Shown here: one piece after another, positions 61,980 through 64,000 of the stretch
How the letters are laid out: every line of letters starts with the position of its first letter
How positions within the stretch are numbered: the first letter of the stretch is position 1
Assembly: GCF_008728515.1 (NCBI RefSeq)
Contig: NC_044978.1
Location: 148,486,262-148,550,261 of the forward strand
Direction of reading: 5' to 3'
Origin: Papio anubis
Taxonomy: Eukaryota > Chordata > Mammalia > Primates > Cercopithecidae
Length of the DNA stretch: 64,000 bases
Made by a program: the position numbers and the translations under genes
Notes under the pieces: generated by a model
Told to the model about the DNA's origin: nothing
Database searches by the model: none
What the model saw: the letters and a program-made list of their open reading frames with translations, nothing else

Positions 61980-63437
61980 CACCTATTTATTTGCATAAGG
62001 CCACCTCAAAGGGCCATTCAAAGGTATCATTAGAAGTCTTGCTCTTAACCTGAGACAGCTAGCTAGAAAGTGACAGAGTCATGACTTGCACCTGATATAT
62101 CAAATGATTGATGTAACCTCTATATGGAGCTTGTAAACTCAAGTGCCACCCAGAGTCAGTCAGGGAATGTAAATATATGATGTACCAGTAGAAGGTAATG
62201 GGGAACAGGGAGACTGGTGGGGTAGAGTGTGTGTGCCAATCAGCAGGCATTCCAATTGAATTGTTTTTCTTCAAACACTACGGTAGGCAACTTTAAAAAA
62301 AAAAAATTGCAGGCCACCTGTCTGCAATCCTGTCTCATTATATCATTAGAAGGAATTATTGTTAAGCAACTTCTTTCAACTGTTCTGACACATTCATTTT
62401 TTATTAATAGTCTTCTAATTGTTCTTTGAATTGGGGCAGAAATAATTAAAGTAAAAGATGTTGTATATGTGTCCTAAAGAAGGGACAAATAAAGACCAAT
62501 GAGGTCTAGAGGTGTGAAAGCACATCTAATCCAGGAACACTTTCTGAAGGAGGTGGCATCTGAGCTAGGAAGAAGTAAGAGGAAATCTCCCCAGGCAAAA
62601 GAAACGACGACAAGCAAAACAGAGGAAAGCATGGCTACGAGGTAAAATCAACTGTCCCATTTTGCTGGAAAATAGAGTACAGCATCTTGGAACTAGAAAA
62701 AAAAGCATGAAGAATCATCTGAGACCAGATATGGTCAAGGTTCTTGACTGCCAAGCTAAGGAATCTGGTGTTTATTGGTTAGAGATGAAAATGGCCTGCT
62801 CAGAGAATGGGTTTTCTAGATGAATCTGCTTTGTTGATCTTACAGACTCTTTCTTAACATGAAGCATACTTTTTTCCTAGACAACTTCAAATCTGAAAAA
62901 TCTGTTACTATTCTTAGCATATGTTTCTGAAAGTAAACTTGGTCACCATAAATGTATATGAGAAAGGGGGCATAAAAACTGGCAGCAAATCCAGTAACTG
63001 TAGCCATCTGTGTTTCTGTTGTTCTAAGTGGAGATCAGCAAAACTAGCATTTTAAAAAACACATAAGTATAGTTGAAGTAATATTTTCCGGTGAAGCTTT
63101 CCACAAGTGGCTGCTGATAATTTTATCTGGTATTTTAAAATAAAATACACTACCTACAGGACACCATGAAAAACTATCATCTGTTGCATTATAAATGGAA
63201 GAATAAAAGGAAGGAAAGACAGAAGGGAGGGAGGAAAATGATATGTAGTTTGTCAGGAAATGTACATCAAATGTCAGAATCAACCTTTTAAAAAGTAATA
63301 ATGAACAATAAGAAAAACATCAAACAATCTGTTCTGAACTTTTATGAAAAAGTGGCGTAGGATAAAAATGGAGTTTGGAGTCAGAAAGACTGTTTTGAAA
63401 TCTCAACTCTCTTCTCTTTCTATATTATTTATTCTTT
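61980..63437. other. Intron, no gene recognised
   Basis: Checked for the missing N-terminal part of the PTTG2-like sequence, and none was seen. An (AAGG)n-like stretch is near 63205-63240. Confidence 0.55.
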
Positions 63438-63736
63438 ATTATTATTATTATTTTAAGATACAGGACCTTGCTCTGTTGCTGAGGCTGGAGTGCAGTGGTA
63501 TGATCACAGCTCACTGTAGCCTTGAACTCTTAGGCTCAGGCAATCCTCCCGCCTCAGCCTCCTGAGTACATAGGACTACAGGCACGCACCCCCAAGCCCA
63601 GGTAATCTTTCTATGCTTTGTAGAGAGGGGTCCTGCTGTGTTGCTCAGACTGGTCTTGAACTCCTGGGCTCAAGAGATCCTCCTGCCTTGGCTTCCCAAA
63701 GTGTTAGGATTACAGGCATGAGCCACCGTGCCCAGC
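63438..63736 (-). mobile_element. AluJ-like
   Basis: (TTA)n tail, AAGATACAGGACCTTGCTCT, ending CCACCGTGCCCAGC. Strongly diverged. Confidence 0.94.
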
Positions 63737-64000
63737 AATACATATTCCTGTCAACAGATAAATTCCTTGTCTCTAAAATGTAGTGTTATTTATTACTTCA
63801 ATGATTGTGAAGAATGAAAACATGTGTAATATCAGGTATCATACATTTGTCTCTTTCCTTCTTTTGGAAAGGAAGGGATATGCCTGCCACATTGTGTAAC
63901 TGTGGCCATGAGTATTATACAAACTCATCAGGGGCTTATGTTCTCCCATCTCACGCAGGGAGTCTAAATGTTTATGTGGTCACCTTGATCATTCATGTAA

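Larger units (their letters stand above)
1..64000 (-). other. TBC1D1: TBC1D1 gene, partial (internal exons and a large upstream intron)
   Basis: Four minus-strand exons with consensus AG/GT boundaries join without frame breaks into residues 140-404 of TBC1D1. The exon for residues 1-139 is not visible and should lie beyond the right end. The exons for the rest of PTB2's tail, the phospho-linker and the Rab-GAP (TBC) domain lie beyond the left end. TBC1D1 is a cytosolic Rab-GAP acting on GLUT4 vesicle Rabs, mainly in skeletal muscle, and is controlled by AMPK and Akt phosphorylation. A PTTG2-like retrocopy about 53 kb upstream of the V140 exon on the same strand fits the known human arrangement, where PTTG2 sits inside a TBC1D1 intron. 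Everything between the exons is intronic on this reading. Confidence 0.93.

Noticed and set aside
1..64000. CRISPR arrays, operons, rRNA or tRNA genes, bacterial mobile elements
   Set aside because: None found. The sequence is primate intronic DNA. Regular repeats are Alu, LINE or simple repeats.

Overview
This window is primate nuclear DNA from inside one large gene, read against the direction of transcription. There are about 29 Alu copies, several with intact target-site duplications, together with MaLR LTRs, old L1/L2/MIR fragments and a short L1P 3' end. No prokaryotic, viral or organellar gene organisation is present. On the minus strand, four exons with consensus splice sites encode residues 140-404 of TBC1D1, the Rab GTPase-activating protein related to AS160/TBC1D4. 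Residue numbering matches my memory of human TBC1D1 with no indels, but about six residues differ. I therefore favour a non-human catarrhine primate over human. That inference rests on memory, not on an alignment.

Layout in + coordinates; the gene runs right to left. Positions 1-8388 hold the four coding exons (1228-1360, 2250-2354, 4431-4520, 7924-8388) and their introns. They carry the end of PTB1, the AMPK/14-3-3 linker around Ser235/Ser237, and PTB2. Positions 8389-64000 are the large intron upstream of the V140 exon. It contains three processed retrocopies: an MRPS33 pseudogene (16075-17022, split by an Alu), a PSME2 pseudogene (26940-27765), and a PTTG2-like sequence (61100-61326) reduced to its C-terminal 56 codons plus 3'UTR. 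It also contains an isolated CpG island at about 45.0-45.9 kb.

The most interesting observation is in that CpG island. On the minus strand, an ATG preceded by an in-frame stop opens a 10-codon reading frame (MSPLFSWVAK). The frame runs straight into a good splice donor in phase 0, and the V140 exon also begins in phase 0. This predicts an alternative TBC1D1 promoter and first exon, giving a protein that lacks almost all of PTB1 but keeps the Ser237 linker, PTB2 and presumably the downstream Rab-GAP domain.

Other points of note: an evenly spaced array of four E-boxes (starts 14, 15 and 14 bp apart) at 24740-24788; a perfect 16-bp hairpin at 35091-35128; a GGC-triplet run and a C13 tract in the CpG island; a sense-oriented LTR with a polyadenylation signal at 33.4 kb; and a 26-bp tandem duplication at 26448-26499. 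The remainder is ordinary repeat-rich intron. Repeat family names and human comparisons are from memory.
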